Numbered from the stretch's first letter, positions 26,849 to 36,975 are shown. The stretch is 64,000 bases of DNA from Herminiimonas fonticola (GCF_003293745.1 NZ_PTLZ01000002.1:699438-763437); one strand, 5' to 3'. The notes: generated by a model not told the origin, from the sequence alone. A program made the numbers and translations.

Positions 26849-27169
26849 ATGCGATTTGCTCAAATTGGCTCTGCTGCATGCCTCTATATTTCGGTTTTGC
26901 TCATTAGTGGGTGCGCTACTCCGTACTTGAAACCCACTTCGGAACAGGCTTCGAGCGCTAGTCAGGAGCCAACCTTCTGCCTGCAAAGCAATGATATGAG
27001 TTGTTCAATTACCGCAGATCCAGCAGTTCAACCTGAGCCTCGCAAGAACTGTCACCAGCTCCCGGAGGGGTTTGATCCTGAAAAAGATTCGGGCGCTTGT
27101 CCAATAGAAAACGTATGGGGCACAGGCCGTCGTGGAGGATACCAGTGCTGTAAGCGTCCACCTGTTTAA
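26849..27169 (+). CDS. small lipoprotein, Cys-rich, unknown function
   Basis: 106 residues from MRFAQIGSAACLYISVLLISGCATP at 26849, behind AAGGA. The frame opens earlier at 26714, but that part is the repeat region. LISGC is a lipobox, so Cys21 would be lipidated and the protein anchored in the envelope. The mature part has six further Cys (including a final CC pair) in a short chain, suggesting disulphides. Family not recognised. Confidence 0.7.
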   Translation: MRFAQIGSAACLYISVLLISGCATPYLKPTSEQASSASQEPTFCLQSNDMSCSITADPAVQPEPRKNCHQLPEGFDPEKDSGACPIENVWGTGRRGGYQCCKRPPV

Positions 27170-27270
27170 TTACCGGGCTACGACTTGGCCGACCAGATAT
27201 ATGTTGCTGTGTGCGTGTTAATAACTAAGTTGCCGATAGCGGACCTTGGTATCAAATAAGCACGAGAATA

Positions 27271-27307
27271 AAAAAGGGCAGACACATTTGAAATGTCTGC
27301 CCTTTTT
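27271..27307. terminator. bidirectional Rho-independent terminator
   Basis: AAAAAGGGCAGACA pairs perfectly with TGTCTGCCCTTTTT around CATTTGAAA. Convergent genes lie on both sides. Just upstream (27228-27246), TTGCCGATAGCGGACCTTGG is another degenerate copy of the intergenic repeat. Confidence 0.95.
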
Positions 27308-27331
27308 ATTTGCGAAGCTAGTCGCTAAAGA

Positions 27332-28675
27332 TTAATTGCGAATCTGTAGTGAGCGGTTGAGGCTCAATGCAGCCAGCGAGCCAAAGGCGCCGGACAGCAA
27401 ATACAAGCTGACATAGCCGAGGCCAAAATGCGCTGACAGGCCCAGTGCAACCAACGGTGCAAAACCTGCACCAACCAGCCATGCAAGATCGGAAGTCAGC
27501 GCGGCACCGGTGTAGCGGTATTTGGCAGGGAAGTTTGCCGAAACCGCACCAGCAGCTTGACCATATGACAAGCCCAGCAGGCCAAAGCCGAGGATCACGA
27601 AAAGATCCTGACCTTCAGGTCCGCCATCCATCAGCATAGGTACAAAGGCGCTGAAGATCGCGATCAATACAGCCAGCGTACCCAGTGTGGTGCGACGACC
27701 GAAGCGATCGGCAATCAGACCAGACGCTACAACGCCGACAGCCGCCAATGCCGCTCCCCACATTTGAACGTGCAGGAAGACGCTGATGGAGCGCGCCGAG
27801 TACAGGTTGATCCACGACAGCGGGAATACCGTCACAAGGTGAAACAGCGCGTAACTTGCCAGTGCTGCCAGCGCACCGATGACCAAGTTGCGGCCTTGCG
27901 AACGGGTGATTTCCACGACGCCGGTTGGCTCCAGTTCCTGTTCATCCAGCAGGCGGCTGTATTCTGGTGTCGATACCAGGCGCAGACGAGCAAACAGCGC
28001 TACCACGTTGATGGCAAATGCGACATAGAAGGGATAGCGCCAGCCCCAGTCAAGAAAATCGGCTCTGGGAATAGTCGATATCAGGTAAGCAAACAAACCA
28101 GCGGCAATAATGAAACCGACTGGCGCACCGAGTTGTCCCAACATCGCATACCAGCCACGTTTGTTTTGCGGGGCGTTAAGCGCAAGCAGGGAAGGCAGGC
28201 CATCCCATGAACCGCCCAGCGCAATACCTTGGCCTATGCGTAATAGTGACAACGCGATAATTGCGGTTGCTCCCATATGCGCGTAAGTCGGCAGGAACGC
28301 GATGCCAGCAGTAGAAAAGCCGAGCAAAAAGAGGGCTAGTGTCAGTTTTGCTTCACGACTAAAATGTCGCTGAATTGCCATGAAGGCAATAGTGCCGAAT
28401 GGCCGTGCAATAAATGCAAATGAAAAGATGGTGAAGGCGTACAGCGTACCTTCAAGCGGTTCGGCAAAAGGAAAAAATACCGCCGGAAAGACCAGTACCG
28501 ACGCAATTGCATAGACAAAAAAATCGAAGTATTCCGACGCGCGGCCTATGACGACGCCGATGGCAATTTCGCCGGGGGCGATTTGGCTGTGCCTGGTATT
28601 AAGCAGGCGTGGGCCATTGCCAGGTGAGGCAAGCCGTGAATCGGGTGGAAGTTCAGTGTTATAAGTGCTGTCCAT
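27332..28675 (-). CDS. MFS transporter, metabolite:H+ symporter-like
   Basis: About 447 residues from ATG 28675, preceded by GGAGG (8 nt); the 66-codon upstream extension is rejected. It has 12 hydrophobic segments. The MHS-type signature after TM1-2 (GRASEYFDFFVYAIASVLVFPAVFFP) and FARPFGTIAF-like FIARPFGTIAFMAIQ, plus ADRFGRRTTL in the second half, match the metabolite:H+ symporter family (citrate, ketoglutarate, proline-betaine). Substrate unknown. Divergent from cyoA. Confidence 0.9.
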   Translation of the reverse strand: MDSTYNTELPPDSRLASPGNGPRLLNTRHSQIAPGEIAIGVVIGRASEYFDFFVYAIASVLVFPAVFFPFAEPLEGTLYAFTIFSFAFIARPFGTIAFMAIQRHFSREAKLTLALFLLGFSTAGIAFLPTYAHMGATAIIALSLLRIGQGIALGGSWDGLPSLLALNAPQNKRGWYAMLGQLGAPVGFIIAAGLFAYLISTIPRADFLDWGWRYPFYVAFAINVVALFARLRLVSTPEYSRLLDEQELEPTGVVEITRSQGRNLVIGALAALASYALFHLVTVFPLSWINLYSARSISVFLHVQMWGAALAAVGVVASGLIADRFGRRTTLGTLAVLIAIFSAFVPMLMDGGPEGQDLFVILGFGLLGLSYGQAAGAVSANFPAKYRYTGAALTSDLAWLVGAGFAPLVALGLSAHFGLGYVSLYLLSGAFGSLAALSLNRSLQIRN

Positions 28676-28830
28676 AATCTTGGCCTCCGTATCGATTTTA
28701 TTAATCAACGCGCCGACGTTACCCCACTTCCACAGGTCCCTGACCTCTAGGGTGGGACAAAACGTCCTATCGGCAACGCGCGCTGTTTGTATTACATTAG
28801 CACGATCTTCCAACCTCCGTAATGCATTGA

Positions 28831-29865
28831 ATGACTTCTTTGATAACTCGTCGCGGATTATTGTTGTTACCACTCGTGTTGCTTGCAGGCTGCGACTTGG
28901 TGGTGCTCAATCCTTCCGGTGACATAGCTGCACAACAGGGGCAACTGATTGTTGTTTCTACGCTATTGATGCTGTTGATCATCGTCCCGGTGATCGCTCT
29001 GACTATATTTTTTGCCTGGCGCTATCGGCAAAGCAATACAACAGCTAAATATGATCCTGATTGGGATCACTCCACTCAACTCGAACTGGTGATCTGGGGC
29101 GCTCCGCTTCTGATCATTATTGTTCTCGGCGCGATTACATGGATCAGCACGCATACGCTGGATCCATATCGTCCGCTGGACAGGCTGGATGCTGATCGCC
29201 CGATCTCAGCCGCTGCCCAGCCGATCACGATTGAGGTCGTGGCACTCGATTGGAAATGGCTGTTCATCTATCCTGAACAAGGCATTGCGACCGTCAACGA
29301 ATTGGCTACGCCGATTGACGTTCCTGTGCGCTTCAAGATCACCGCATCGACTGTGATGAATTCGTTCTACATCCCTGCGTTGGCTGGCCAGATCTATGCA
29401 ATGCCAGGCATGCAAACGCAATTGAATGCAGTCATCAACAAAGAAGGCGTCTACGACGGTTTCTCCGCGAACTTCAGCGGCGATGGTTTCTCGCACATGC
29501 GCTTCAAGTATCACGGCATGGAAGTGGCGGACTTCGACAAGTGGGTGAAAAAAGTCAAAGCTGAAAGCAACTCGCTGGATCGTACAAGCTACACCGCGCT
29601 GGAAGCTCCTAGCGAACGCGAACCTGTGCGTTACTACGGCAAAGTCGCTCCAGACTTGTACGGCGCGATCTTGAATCGTTGCGTTGCCGAAGGCACGGTC
29701 TGCATGGACAAAATGATGCATGACGATGCAAACCGCATGAAGATTGATGCGGCTGCCAAGAATTTCCTTAAAGACGGAAACGTATCCCGTGTCGCGCAAA
29801 TCGACGCTGCGGTATGCACTTCGTCCACCAATTTAGTGAAGAGTAATGATGCTAGAGCATATTGA
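28831..29865 (+). CDS. cyoA: cytochrome bo3 ubiquinol oxidase subunit II
   Basis: 344 residues. A lipoprotein signal ([13 protein letters not shown]) and two transmembrane helices precede the periplasmic cupredoxin domain ([46 protein letters not shown]). The CuA ligands of cytochrome c oxidases are missing, as expected for a quinol oxidase. The C-terminal COX_ARM region follows. First gene of cyoABCD; its end overlaps cyoB by 20 bp. Confidence 0.96.
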   Translation: MTSLITRRGLLLLPLVLLAGCDLVVLNPSGDIAAQQGQLIVVSTLLMLLIIVPVIALTIFFAWRYRQSNTTAKYDPDWDHSTQLELVIWGAPLLIIIVLGAITWISTHTLDPYRPLDRLDADRPISAAAQPITIEVVALDWKWLFIYPEQGIATVNELATPIDVPVRFKITASTVMNSFYIPALAGQIYAMPGMQTQLNAVINKEGVYDGFSANFSGDGFSHMRFKYHGMEVADFDKWVKKVKAESNSLDRTSYTALEAPSEREPVRYYGKVAPDLYGAILNRCVAEGTVCMDKMMHDDANRMKIDAAAKNFLKDGNVSRVAQIDAAVCTSSTNLVKSNDARAY

Positions 29866-31852
29866 TCTGACGAAGCTTATCTTCGGTCGTCTGAGCTGGG
29901 ACGCGATCCCGTTTCACGAACCTATCTTGCTGGTAACGTTCGGCATGGTGGTGCTCGGTGGCGCTGCACTGTTGGGCGCGATGACTTATTTCCGCGTGTG
30001 GGGCACTTTGTGGCGCGATTGGATTACCAGTATCGATCACAAGAAAATCGGCATCATGTACATGATTCTCGGTTTGGTCATGTTGATGCGCGGCTTTGCC
30101 GATGCATTGATGATGCGTGCCCAACAGGCTATCGCTTTTGGCGACAATCCTGGCTTTCTGCCACCGCATCATTACGATCAAGTCTTTACTGCGCACGGCG
30201 TGATCATGATTTTCTTCGTGGCGATGCCGCTGGTAACCGGTTTGATGAACTATGTCGTGCCTTTGCAAATCGGCGCACGTGACGTTGCTTTCCCGTTCCT
30301 GAATAACTTCAGCTTCTGGATGACGACCTTCGGTGGCGGATTGACGATGGCTTCGCTGTTCGTCGGTGAATTTGCACGTACTGGCTGGCTGGCATATCCG
30401 CCGCTGTCCGGTATTTTGGCCAGCCCGGGAGTAGGGGTCGACTATTACATCTGGTCACTGCAGGTGGCCGGCGTAGGGACCTTGCTGTCCGGCGTCAACC
30501 TGATTGCAACCATCGTCAAGATGCGCGCACCAGGCATGGATATGATGAAGATGCCGGTGTTCACTTGGACTGCCTTGTGCACCAACGTGTTGATCGTCGC
30601 TGCTTTCCCTATCCTGACCGCTGTGCTGGCAATGTTGTCGCTGGATCGCGTATTTGATACCAACTTCTTCACGAACGACTTGGGCGGCAACGCCATGATG
30701 TACGTGAACTTGATCTGGATCTGGGGCCATCCTGAAGTCTACATTCTGATTCTGCCGCTGTTCGGCGTGTTCTCGGAAGTCGTATCGACATTCTCGGCCA
30801 AGCGTTTGTTCGGTTACACCTCGATGGTGTACGCGACTGTCGTTATCACGATTCTGTCTTACCTGGTTTGGCTGCATCACTTCTTCACGATGGGTTCCGG
30901 CGCGAGTGTCAACTCGTTCTTCGGTATCACAACGATGATTATTTCGATTCCGACCGGCGCGAAGATTTTCAACTGGTTGTTCACGATGTATCGCGGCCGT
31001 ATTCGTTTCGAATTGCCGATGTTGTGGACCATGGGCTTCATGATCACATTCGTGATCGGCGGTATGACCGGCGTGTTGCTGGCTGTTCCACCAGCTGACT
31101 TCGTATTGCATAACAGCCTGTTCCTGATCGCTCACTTCCACAACGTGATCATCGGTGGTGTGGTGTTCGGTGTGTTCGCCGCGATCAACTACTGGTTCCC
31201 GAAAGCATTCGGCTTCAAGCTGGACGTGTTCTGGGGTAAATGCTCGTTCTGGTTCTGGCTCGTCGGTTTCTGGATGGCGTTCATGCCGTTGTACGTATTG
31301 GGTCTGATGGGCGTAACGCGTCGTATGAGTCAGTTCCAGGATCCATCGCTGCAAATCTGGTTCCAGATTGCTGCTGTCGGTGCAGTCCTGATTGCGTTGG
31401 GTATCGGCTCGATGTTCATGCAGTTCTATGTCAGCTTCAAACGTCGCAAGGAATTGCGCGATGTGACTGGCGATCCATGGAATGGCCGTACGCTGGAATG
31501 GTCGACTTCGTCGCCGCCGCCAGATTACAACTTCGCATTCACACCACGTGTACATGACAATGACACATGGGCTGACATGAAGAAAAATGGCTACACGCGT
31601 CCATTGACGGGCTACACCTCGATTCACATGCCGAAAAATACGGCAGCCGGTTTCATCATCTCTGCATTGAGTGCGGCGATCGGTTTCTGCCTGATCTGGC
31701 ACATGTGGCTGGGTGCTGGCGTCGTGTTCGTTACCATGATGGCAGCCATCATTATTCATACCTTTAATTACAAACGCGATTTCTACATCCCGGCGGAAGA
31801 AGTAACCCGCACGGAAGAAGCTCGCACACGTTTGCTGGAAAGCCATGTCTGA
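29846..31852 (+). CDS. cyoB: cytochrome bo3 ubiquinol oxidase subunit I
   Basis: 668 residues, the catalytic haem-copper subunit. Key motifs: [16 protein letters not shown] (low-spin haem His), [14 protein letters not shown] (CuB His and the cross-linked Tyr), LHHFFTMG (CuB His pair), and [11 protein letters not shown] (high- and low-spin haem His ligands). It pumps protons while reducing O2 to water. The 15-TM bo3 form carries the usual N- and C-terminal extra helices. Two close Met codons at 29846 and 29849 are alternative starts. Overlaps cyoC by 8 bp. Confidence 0.97.
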   Translation: MMLEHIDLTKLIFGRLSWDAIPFHEPILLVTFGMVVLGGAALLGAMTYFRVWGTLWRDWITSIDHKKIGIMYMILGLVMLMRGFADALMMRAQQAIAFGDNPGFLPPHHYDQVFTAHGVIMIFFVAMPLVTGLMNYVVPLQIGARDVAFPFLNNFSFWMTTFGGGLTMASLFVGEFARTGWLAYPPLSGILASPGVGVDYYIWSLQVAGVGTLLSGVNLIATIVKMRAPGMDMMKMPVFTWTALCTNVLIVAAFPILTAVLAMLSLDRVFDTNFFTNDLGGNAMMYVNLIWIWGHPEVYILILPLFGVFSEVVSTFSAKRLFGYTSMVYATVVITILSYLVWLHHFFTMGSGASVNSFFGITTMIISIPTGAKIFNWLFTMYRGRIRFELPMLWTMGFMITFVIGGMTGVLLAVPPADFVLHNSLFLIAHFHNVIIGGVVFGVFAAINYWFPKAFGFKLDVFWGKCSFWFWLVGFWMAFMPLYVLGLMGVTRRMSQFQDPSLQIWFQIAAVGAVLIALGIGSMFMQFYVSFKRRKELRDVTGDPWNGRTLEWSTSSPPPDYNFAFTPRVHDNDTWADMKKNGYTRPLTGYTSIHMPKNTAAGFIISALSAAIGFCLIWHMWLGAGVVFVTMMAAIIIHTFNYKRDFYIPAEEVTRTEEARTRLLESHV

Positions 31853-32492
31853 AATTACTGCAACTTCTGCCAGCGCATTGAGCGCTGATCTTGGCGCGGA
31901 TCCGAGCGCTCGTTATTACGTGCAAGAGCATCATCCGGAAAACAGCACCTTGCTGGGTTTCTGGTTGTATCTGATGAGCGATTGTCTGATTTTCGCGTGT
32001 CTGTTCGCAACCTACGCTGTACTGGGTCGCAACTACGCGGGCGGCCCTACCGGTGCCGAATTATTCGACCTGCCGCTGGTGGCGATGAACACGGCATTCC
32101 TGTTGTTGTCGTCGATTACCTACGGCTTTGCCATGCTGGAATCGCAACGTAAAAACCTGCGTGCCACCATGATCTGGCTGGCAGTGACCGGTTTGTTCGG
32201 CTTGGCCTTCCTGGCGTTGGAACTGTACGAATTCCATCATTTGATTCATGTGGGCGCAGGTCCACACCGCAGCGGTTTCCTGACAGCGTTCTTCGCACTG
32301 GTGGCGACTCACGGTTTGCACGTTACTTTCGGTATCGTGTGGTTGGTAACCTTGATGTTCCAACTCAAGCGCCACGGCCTGATTCCTGAAAACGGCCGTC
32401 GCCTGATGTGCCTGTCCATGTTCTGGCATTTCCTGGACGTGATCTGGATCGGCGTCTTTACCTTTGTTTATCTGATGGGAGTTTTGCCATGA
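31845..32492 (+). CDS. cyoC: cytochrome bo3 ubiquinol oxidase subunit III
   Basis: 215 residues with five transmembrane helices. Motifs such as [44 protein letters not shown], and [17 protein letters not shown] match CyoC. It stabilises subunit I and the proton channel. Overlaps cyoB at its start and cyoD at its end (4 bp), so all are translationally linked. Confidence 0.96.
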   Translation: MSEITATSASALSADLGADPSARYYVQEHHPENSTLLGFWLYLMSDCLIFACLFATYAVLGRNYAGGPTGAELFDLPLVAMNTAFLLLSSITYGFAMLESQRKNLRATMIWLAVTGLFGLAFLALELYEFHHLIHVGAGPHRSGFLTAFFALVATHGLHVTFGIVWLVTLMFQLKRHGLIPENGRRLMCLSMFWHFLDVIWIGVFTFVYLMGVLP

Positions 32493-32920
32493 GCGATCAT
32501 CACGCACATGCCGATCACGGTCATCACGGCCACGAAGACCATGTTGATCATGGCAGCCTGAAAAGCTATTCGATTGGTTTCATCCTGTCGGTTATCCTGA
32601 CAGCGATTCCATTCTGGCTGGTCATGGGTAAGGTCATCACCGACTCCAGCACTACGGGTTTCGTTCTTCTTGGTTTTGCGGCAGTACAAATCGTGGTTCA
32701 CATGATTTACTTCCTGCACATGAATACCAAATCCGAAGGTGGCTGGTCGATGCTGGCTCTGGTGTTTACCATCATGGTGGTTGTCATCATGTTGGCAGGC
32801 TCCATCTGGGTCATGTATCACCTCAACACCAACATGATGCCGCACATGATCGATCCGACTGGCGAAGCACACATTCCATCGGCAGTACATGATGCAGCGT
32901 CACACATGAACCATAAATAA
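32489..32920 (+). CDS. cyoD: cytochrome bo3 ubiquinol oxidase subunit IV
   Basis: 143 residues from ATG 32489, which overlaps the cyoC stop (ATGA). The His-rich N-terminus (HHAHADHGHHGHEDHVDHG) precedes three transmembrane helices of the CyoD/COX4-pro type (FILSVILTAIPFWLVMG; VQIVVHMIYFLHMN; MVVVIMLAGSIWVMYHLNTNMM). The His-rich head is longer than in E. coli CyoD. Its TAA shares its last A with the next gene's ATG. Confidence 0.94.
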   Translation: MSDHHAHADHGHHGHEDHVDHGSLKSYSIGFILSVILTAIPFWLVMGKVITDSSTTGFVLLGFAAVQIVVHMIYFLHMNTKSEGGWSMLALVFTIMVVVIMLAGSIWVMYHLNTNMMPHMIDPTGEAHIPSAVHDAASHMNHK

Positions 32921-33753
32921 TGGTGCATGAGTTGCAAAACAAGGACGGCTCGGTTTCGCAGGAAACCGAGCCGTCTTTACGTTCACGCACAACACGCATA
33001 GTCTTGGCAGTGTGTGCGCTGGTGTTGTTCGCCGCTTTTGTCGCGCTAGGTACATGGCAGGTTTATCGTTTGCAATGGAAGCTCGCGCTGATCGAGCGCG
33101 TAGACCAACGCGTACATGCAGCGGCAATTGCTGCGCCAGCGCCTGATTGCTGGTCGCAGGTCAGTGCAGAGAGTGACGAATATCGCCATGTCAATGCAAG
33201 CGGTGTCTTTTTGCATGAACTGTCCAGCAAGGTGCAGGCGGTGACGGAACTCGGTGCCGGCTACTGGTTGCTGACACCGTTACGCCAAGATGATGGCAGC
33301 GTGGTCTTCATCAACCGTGGTTTCATCACGGAAGCGCAGAGCAAGACGATTTTTACCGATCAGAAAAAAGCAAATCCAGTTGTGCTCGGAAATGGCGAGC
33401 GAGTTGTAATCACCGGTTTGTTGCGCATCAACGAACCGGGCGGCGGCTTCTTGCGTAAAAACGATATTGCAGGTGATCGCTGGTATTCGCGTGATGTACA
33501 GGCGCTGGCGCAGGCTCACAATCTGTCACGCGTAGCGCCTTACTTTATCGATGCAGAAACTGATAAAAGCAATTCTTCCAGCAGCGCGGATGCGTCGCTG
33601 ATCCGTCCGGTTGCCGGCTTGACGATCATCTCATTTCACAATAGCCATATGGTCTATGCACTTACTTGGTATGCTCTTGCCTTGATGGTGGCAGGCGCGG
33701 CCTTTTGGGTGACGCGCGAAGAGCGCAGGGCAAGGCGATCAAGATCGCATTGA
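32920..33753 (+). CDS. SURF1-family oxidase assembly protein
   Basis: 277 residues: an N-terminal TM (VLAVCALVLFAAFVALGTWQ) with the family motif LGTWQVYRLQWKLALIERVDQR, a periplasmic domain (INRGFI, VVITGLLRINEPGGGFL, RWYSRDVQALA) and a C-terminal TM (TWYALALMVAGAAFWV). SURF1 helps haem insertion in subunit I of haem-copper oxidases. The ATG at 32920 overlaps the cyoD stop. A large hairpin occupies codons 8-20, so a later start near the TM is possible. The function fits its place after cyoABCD. Confidence 0.92.
   Translation: MVHELQNKDGSVSQETEPSLRSRTTRIVLAVCALVLFAAFVALGTWQVYRLQWKLALIERVDQRVHAAAIAAPAPDCWSQVSAESDEYRHVNASGVFLHELSSKVQAVTELGAGYWLLTPLRQDDGSVVFINRGFITEAQSKTIFTDQKKANPVVLGNGERVVITGLLRINEPGGGFLRKNDIAGDRWYSRDVQALAQAHNLSRVAPYFIDAETDKSNSSSSADASLIRPVAGLTIISFHNSHMVYALTWYALALMVAGAAFWVTREERRARRSRSH
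32941..32978 (+). terminator. strong hairpin inside the 5' end of the SURF1 gene (attenuator-like)
   Basis: GACGGCTCGGTTTC (32944-32957) pairs perfectly with GAAACCGAGCCGTC (32962-32975) around GCAG. The flanking AAG/TTT extend it to about 17 bp, followed by TTTACG. This is the shape of an intrinsic terminator with a weak U-tract, lying right after cyoD but inside the predicted SURF1 frame. It could lower expression of SURF1 and regBA relative to cyoABCD. Confidence 0.7.
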
Positions 33754-33805
33754 TTGTCCTGGTGCGCTGCCAATCGCACCGATTGTATAGACCGAGAAAC
33801 TGAAG

Positions 33806-35140
33806 ATGCCGGGAAAAACTGAAACTCCTTCGGTTAAAGAAGACCTGAAAATTCGAAGCAGCGCTGTGCGTGGCGAAAATTCCGCCGGCCACAAGAATAT
33901 GCAGCAACTGATTCAGCTGCGCTGGATCGCCGTCGTTGGACAAATCACGACGATTGCTGTCGTTACCCTGATCTTCGGCATCGATCTTCCTGTGCGCCAT
34001 ATGCTGGAAGTTCTCGTTTGCCTGGTTGCCTTCAATATTGCCAGCCATCTGCGTTGGCACGAACGGCCTTACGTATCAAATAATGAGTTGTTCCTGGCGA
34101 TGCTGGTCGACGTCGGCATCCTTACCGCGCAGCTTTACCTGAGCGGTGGCACCACCAATCCCTTCATCTTCCTGTACTTGTTGCAAGTCATTTTGAGCGC
34201 GATGCTGCTTGAAGCATGGTCGACCTGGAGCATTGTTGCGATCACCAGTATCTGCTTGGTTGGTCTGACGCTATTTTCCAGTCCGCTTACCTTGTCTTAT
34301 GATCACGAGCTGCGGTTTTTCAGCTTGTATGTACAAGGCATGCTGATCTGTTTTACCTTGAATGGCATCTTGCTGGCGTTTTTCATGACGCGTATCAGTC
34401 GTAATTTACGAGCCGGCGATGCGCGACTTGCCGAGTTTCGCAAACGCGCGCTGGAAGAAGAACACATCGTCCGCATGGGCTTGCTGGCGTCCGGTGCGGC
34501 GCATGAACTGGGAACGCCGCTGGCAACCTTGTCGGTGATTCTCGGCGACTGGAAGCACATGCCGGAGTTCACCAATAACAAAGTGTTGCTGGAAGAAATT
34601 ATCGAAATGGAAACGCAGTTGCAACGTTGCAAAAGCATCGTCAGCAGCATTCTGCTATCCGCCGGTGAGGCTCGAGGTGAATCGTCGGTCAAGACTACGC
34701 TCAGTACTTTTCTGGACGATCTCGCGACCGATTGGCGTAGCAGCAGGCCGGTTGTATTGTTTGAATACAGCAATCGGATCGCGCATGACGTCCCGGTGGT
34801 ATTTGACTCCGTGTTGAAACAGATGATCTGCAATGTTCTCGACAATGCATTTGAGGCATCACCGCAATTCGTGAGTCTGGACGTATCCCGACAGGGCGAT
34901 ACCTTGACTTTGCGCATTACCGATAAAGGCCCCGGCTTTGCGCCTGCGATGCTGGCACAAATCGGCAAGCCTTATCAGTCCAGCAAAGGGCGGCCGGGTA
35001 GCGGGCTAGGTTTGTTTTTAGTGGTGAATGTGGCGCGCAAGCTTGGCGGTACCGTTAATGCGAGTAATCGGGAAGAGGGCGGCGCGCTGGTTGAACTGAC
35101 TTTGCCACTTGCTGCAATCAGTCTGGACGAGGAAGAGTAA
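33806..35140 (+). CDS. regB: RegB/PrrB-type redox sensor histidine kinase
   Basis: 444 residues with six N-terminal transmembrane helices. The ubiquinone-binding heptapeptide GGTTNPF (residues 114-120) is the signature of RegB/PrrB/RoxS kinases. The H-box reads LASGAAHELGTPLATL (His233). A Cys at about 275 (LQRCKSIVSS) matches the redox-active Cys of RegB. N-box NVLDNAFEASP and G-boxes DKGPGFAP and GSGLGLFL complete the kinase domain. It senses quinone/redox state and phosphorylates the adjacent RegA. Its place after cyo and SURF1 suggests control of respiration. Confidence 0.93.
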   Translation: MPGKTETPSVKEDLKIRSSAVRGENSAGHKNMQQLIQLRWIAVVGQITTIAVVTLIFGIDLPVRHMLEVLVCLVAFNIASHLRWHERPYVSNNELFLAMLVDVGILTAQLYLSGGTTNPFIFLYLLQVILSAMLLEAWSTWSIVAITSICLVGLTLFSSPLTLSYDHELRFFSLYVQGMLICFTLNGILLAFFMTRISRNLRAGDARLAEFRKRALEEEHIVRMGLLASGAAHELGTPLATLSVILGDWKHMPEFTNNKVLLEEIIEMETQLQRCKSIVSSILLSAGEARGESSVKTTLSTFLDDLATDWRSSRPVVLFEYSNRIAHDVPVVFDSVLKQMICNVLDNAFEASPQFVSLDVSRQGDTLTLRITDKGPGFAPAMLAQIGKPYQSSKGRPGSGLGLFLVVNVARKLGGTVNASNREEGGALVELTLPLAAISLDEEE

Positions 35141-35677
35141 ATGTCGACTGATCGTTTATTGTTATTGATTGAAGATGATGCCGCTTTTGCGCGCACATTG
35201 GGTCGTTCGTTTGAGCGCCGCGGTTACACGGTTTTATTGGCAGCGAACCTGGATGCGGCAACGGCTTTGTTGCGAGAACATTCGCCGGGTTATGCGGTAG
35301 TCGATCTCAAGCTGGAAGGTAATACTTCCGGTCTTGCATGCGTGCAGATGCTGCATAAACATGATCCGGCAATGCTGATTGTTGTGTTGACGGGATTTGC
35401 GAGTCTGAATACAGCGGTAGAGGCGATCAAGCTGGGCGCATGCCAGTACCTTGCCAAGCCATCGAATACCGATGACATTGAAGCTGCATTTGGTCACATC
35501 GCTGGTGTAACGGAAATTGAATTGACCAGTCGTTCGACGTCGATCAAGACGCTCGAATGGGAGCGCATACACGAAGTGCTGGTGGAAACGGATTTCAATA
35601 TTTCCGAAGCTGCCCGTCGGCTCGGCATGCACAGACGTACCTTGGCGCGTAAACTGGAAAAGCAGCGCGTCAAGTAA
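35141..35677 (+). CDS. regA: RegA/PrrA-type response regulator
   Basis: 178 residues, starting directly after the regB stop. The receiver domain has the acidic pair ED-D at residues 11-13, phospho-Asp55 (AVVDLKLEG) and Lys in LAKPS. The C-terminal Fis-type HTH (NISEAARRLGMHRRTLARKLEK) is the RegA/PrrA/RoxR signature. Pairs with RegB in redox control of respiratory and energy genes; probable targets include cyoABCD upstream. Confidence 0.94.
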   Translation: MSTDRLLLLIEDDAAFARTLGRSFERRGYTVLLAANLDAATALLREHSPGYAVVDLKLEGNTSGLACVQMLHKHDPAMLIVVLTGFASLNTAVEAIKLGACQYLAKPSNTDDIEAAFGHIAGVTEIELTSRSTSIKTLEWERIHEVLVETDFNISEAARRLGMHRRTLARKLEKQRVK

Positions 35678-35778
35678 GCATCGTTGCAGTCGCAACAGTA
35701 TTCACAATATCTGCAAACACAGTTCGAATATGCCAACGCGTACTGCATCTTGTTTTGATCAAGTGATTTGAGAAGCCT

Positions 35779-36435
35779 GTGATGACCTTGAGCTTGTTCG
35801 ATGACGAAGAAAGCAGGCGTACATGGCAAGAGCCTTTGTGCGAAGGCGCTGTTGTGTTGCGTGGTTTCGCTCTTGATGATGAAACCAGGATTCTTGCCGC
35901 GCTGAAAAAAATCCTCGCACAATCACCCTTACGCCATATGGTCACGCCCGGCGGTTTTCGCATGTCGGTCGCGATGAGTAATTGCGGGACTTACGGCTGG
36001 GTGACAGATCGCAGCGCTTATCGCTACGACCGTATTGATCCCGAAAACGGGAATGCATGGCCGGCCATGCCAGGATTCTTTGCAGAGCTTGCGCAGAAAG
36101 CAGCGGCGCAAGCCGGCTTCAAAGATTTTATGCCTGACGCCTGCCTGATCAATCGCTACGAAGTTGGCGCACGCATGTCTTTGCACCAGGACAAGAACGA
36201 ACGCGATTTTACGCAGCCTATTGTTTCTGTTTCGCTAGGCATTCCAGCCGTGTTTTTATTCGGTGGTATGCAACGCGCAGACAAAGCCATGCGCGTGCCG
36301 CTGGCGCATGGCGATGTGGTGGTGTGGGGTGGTCCCGCAAGATTACGGTATCACGGCGTATCGGCACTCAAGCCTGCAAGTCATTCGCTGCTTGGCGAAT
36401 GTCGGATCAACCTGACATTCCGCAAGGTGAGTTGA
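35779..36435 (+). CDS. alkB: alpha-ketoglutarate-dependent DNA dioxygenase AlkB
   Basis: 218 residues. Iron ligands HQD (SLHQDKNERDF) and a distal His (RLRYHGVSALK), plus the 2-oxoglutarate-binding RINLTFR (RxNxTxR) near the C-terminus. Substrate-lid residues (MSVAMSNCGTYGWV, RYD) also match. Repairs 1-methyladenine and 3-methylcytosine by oxidative demethylation. Stands alone without ada nearby. Confidence 0.95.
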   Translation: MMTLSLFDDEESRRTWQEPLCEGAVVLRGFALDDETRILAALKKILAQSPLRHMVTPGGFRMSVAMSNCGTYGWVTDRSAYRYDRIDPENGNAWPAMPGFFAELAQKAAAQAGFKDFMPDACLINRYEVGARMSLHQDKNERDFTQPIVSVSLGIPAVFLFGGMQRADKAMRVPLAHGDVVVWGGPARLRYHGVSALKPASHSLLGECRINLTFRKVS

Positions 36436-36510
36436 TCGCCTTTGCTGCCAGACTGATCGACGCTGCGCAAGCAGCGTACTTATTTTTCCGCAAGCGCTAA
36501 TGGATGGCGA

Positions 36511-36975
36511 TCAGGCAGGCATTTTTTCCATGGCTTGTTGCATTTCTTGCTGACTTACGTCGCGGATGTGGGTGGCGATGGACCAGTTGTGACCAAAAGG
36601 ATCTTCTACTACGCCGTAACGGTCGCCCCAGAAAGTATCTTCCATAGGAAACTTGGCAGTCGCACCGGCGGCAATTGCGCGATTGAAAACGGCATCGGCA
36701 TCTTCGACATACAGGTGAATAGTGACCAGTGAACCCTTCAATGCTTTGGGTCCCAAGGCACCGCAGCCGCGCATTTCGTCCATCAGCATGATGCAGGAAT
36801 CGCCGATGCGGATCTGGGCGTGCATTATTTTTCCGTCAGGTCCGGGCAATCGCATCATTTCAACTGCATGAAATGCTTTGATATAAAAGGTGATTGCGTT
36901 GGCGGCACCGTCGCAAACAAGATGAGGTGTCACGGTATGCATACCGGTGGGGATGGCTTGTACTTTTTGACTCAC
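36511..36975 (-). CDS. VOC-family protein (PhnB/glyoxalase-like)
   Basis: 154 residues with the duplicated beta-alpha-beta-beta-beta fold of the vicinal oxygen chelate group: HTVTPHLVCDGAANAITFYIKAF at the N-terminus, MHAQIRIGDSCIMLMDE in the centre, then ATAKFPMEDTFWGDRYGVVEDPFGHNWSIATH. This last block is typical of PhnB/YkcA-like proteins. Metal ligands are only partly conserved, so enzyme activity is uncertain. Converges with alkB. Confidence 0.88.
   Translation of the reverse strand: MSQKVQAIPTGMHTVTPHLVCDGAANAITFYIKAFHAVEMMRLPGPDGKIMHAQIRIGDSCIMLMDEMRGCGALGPKALKGSLVTIHLYVEDADAVFNRAIAAGATAKFPMEDTFWGDRYGVVEDPFGHNWSIATHIRDVSQQEMQQAMEKMPA

Noticed and set aside
30455..31846. 463-codon open frame on the minus strand inside cyoB
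   Set aside because: Shadow of cyoB; rich in His, Gln and Asp with no hydrophobic core or motif.
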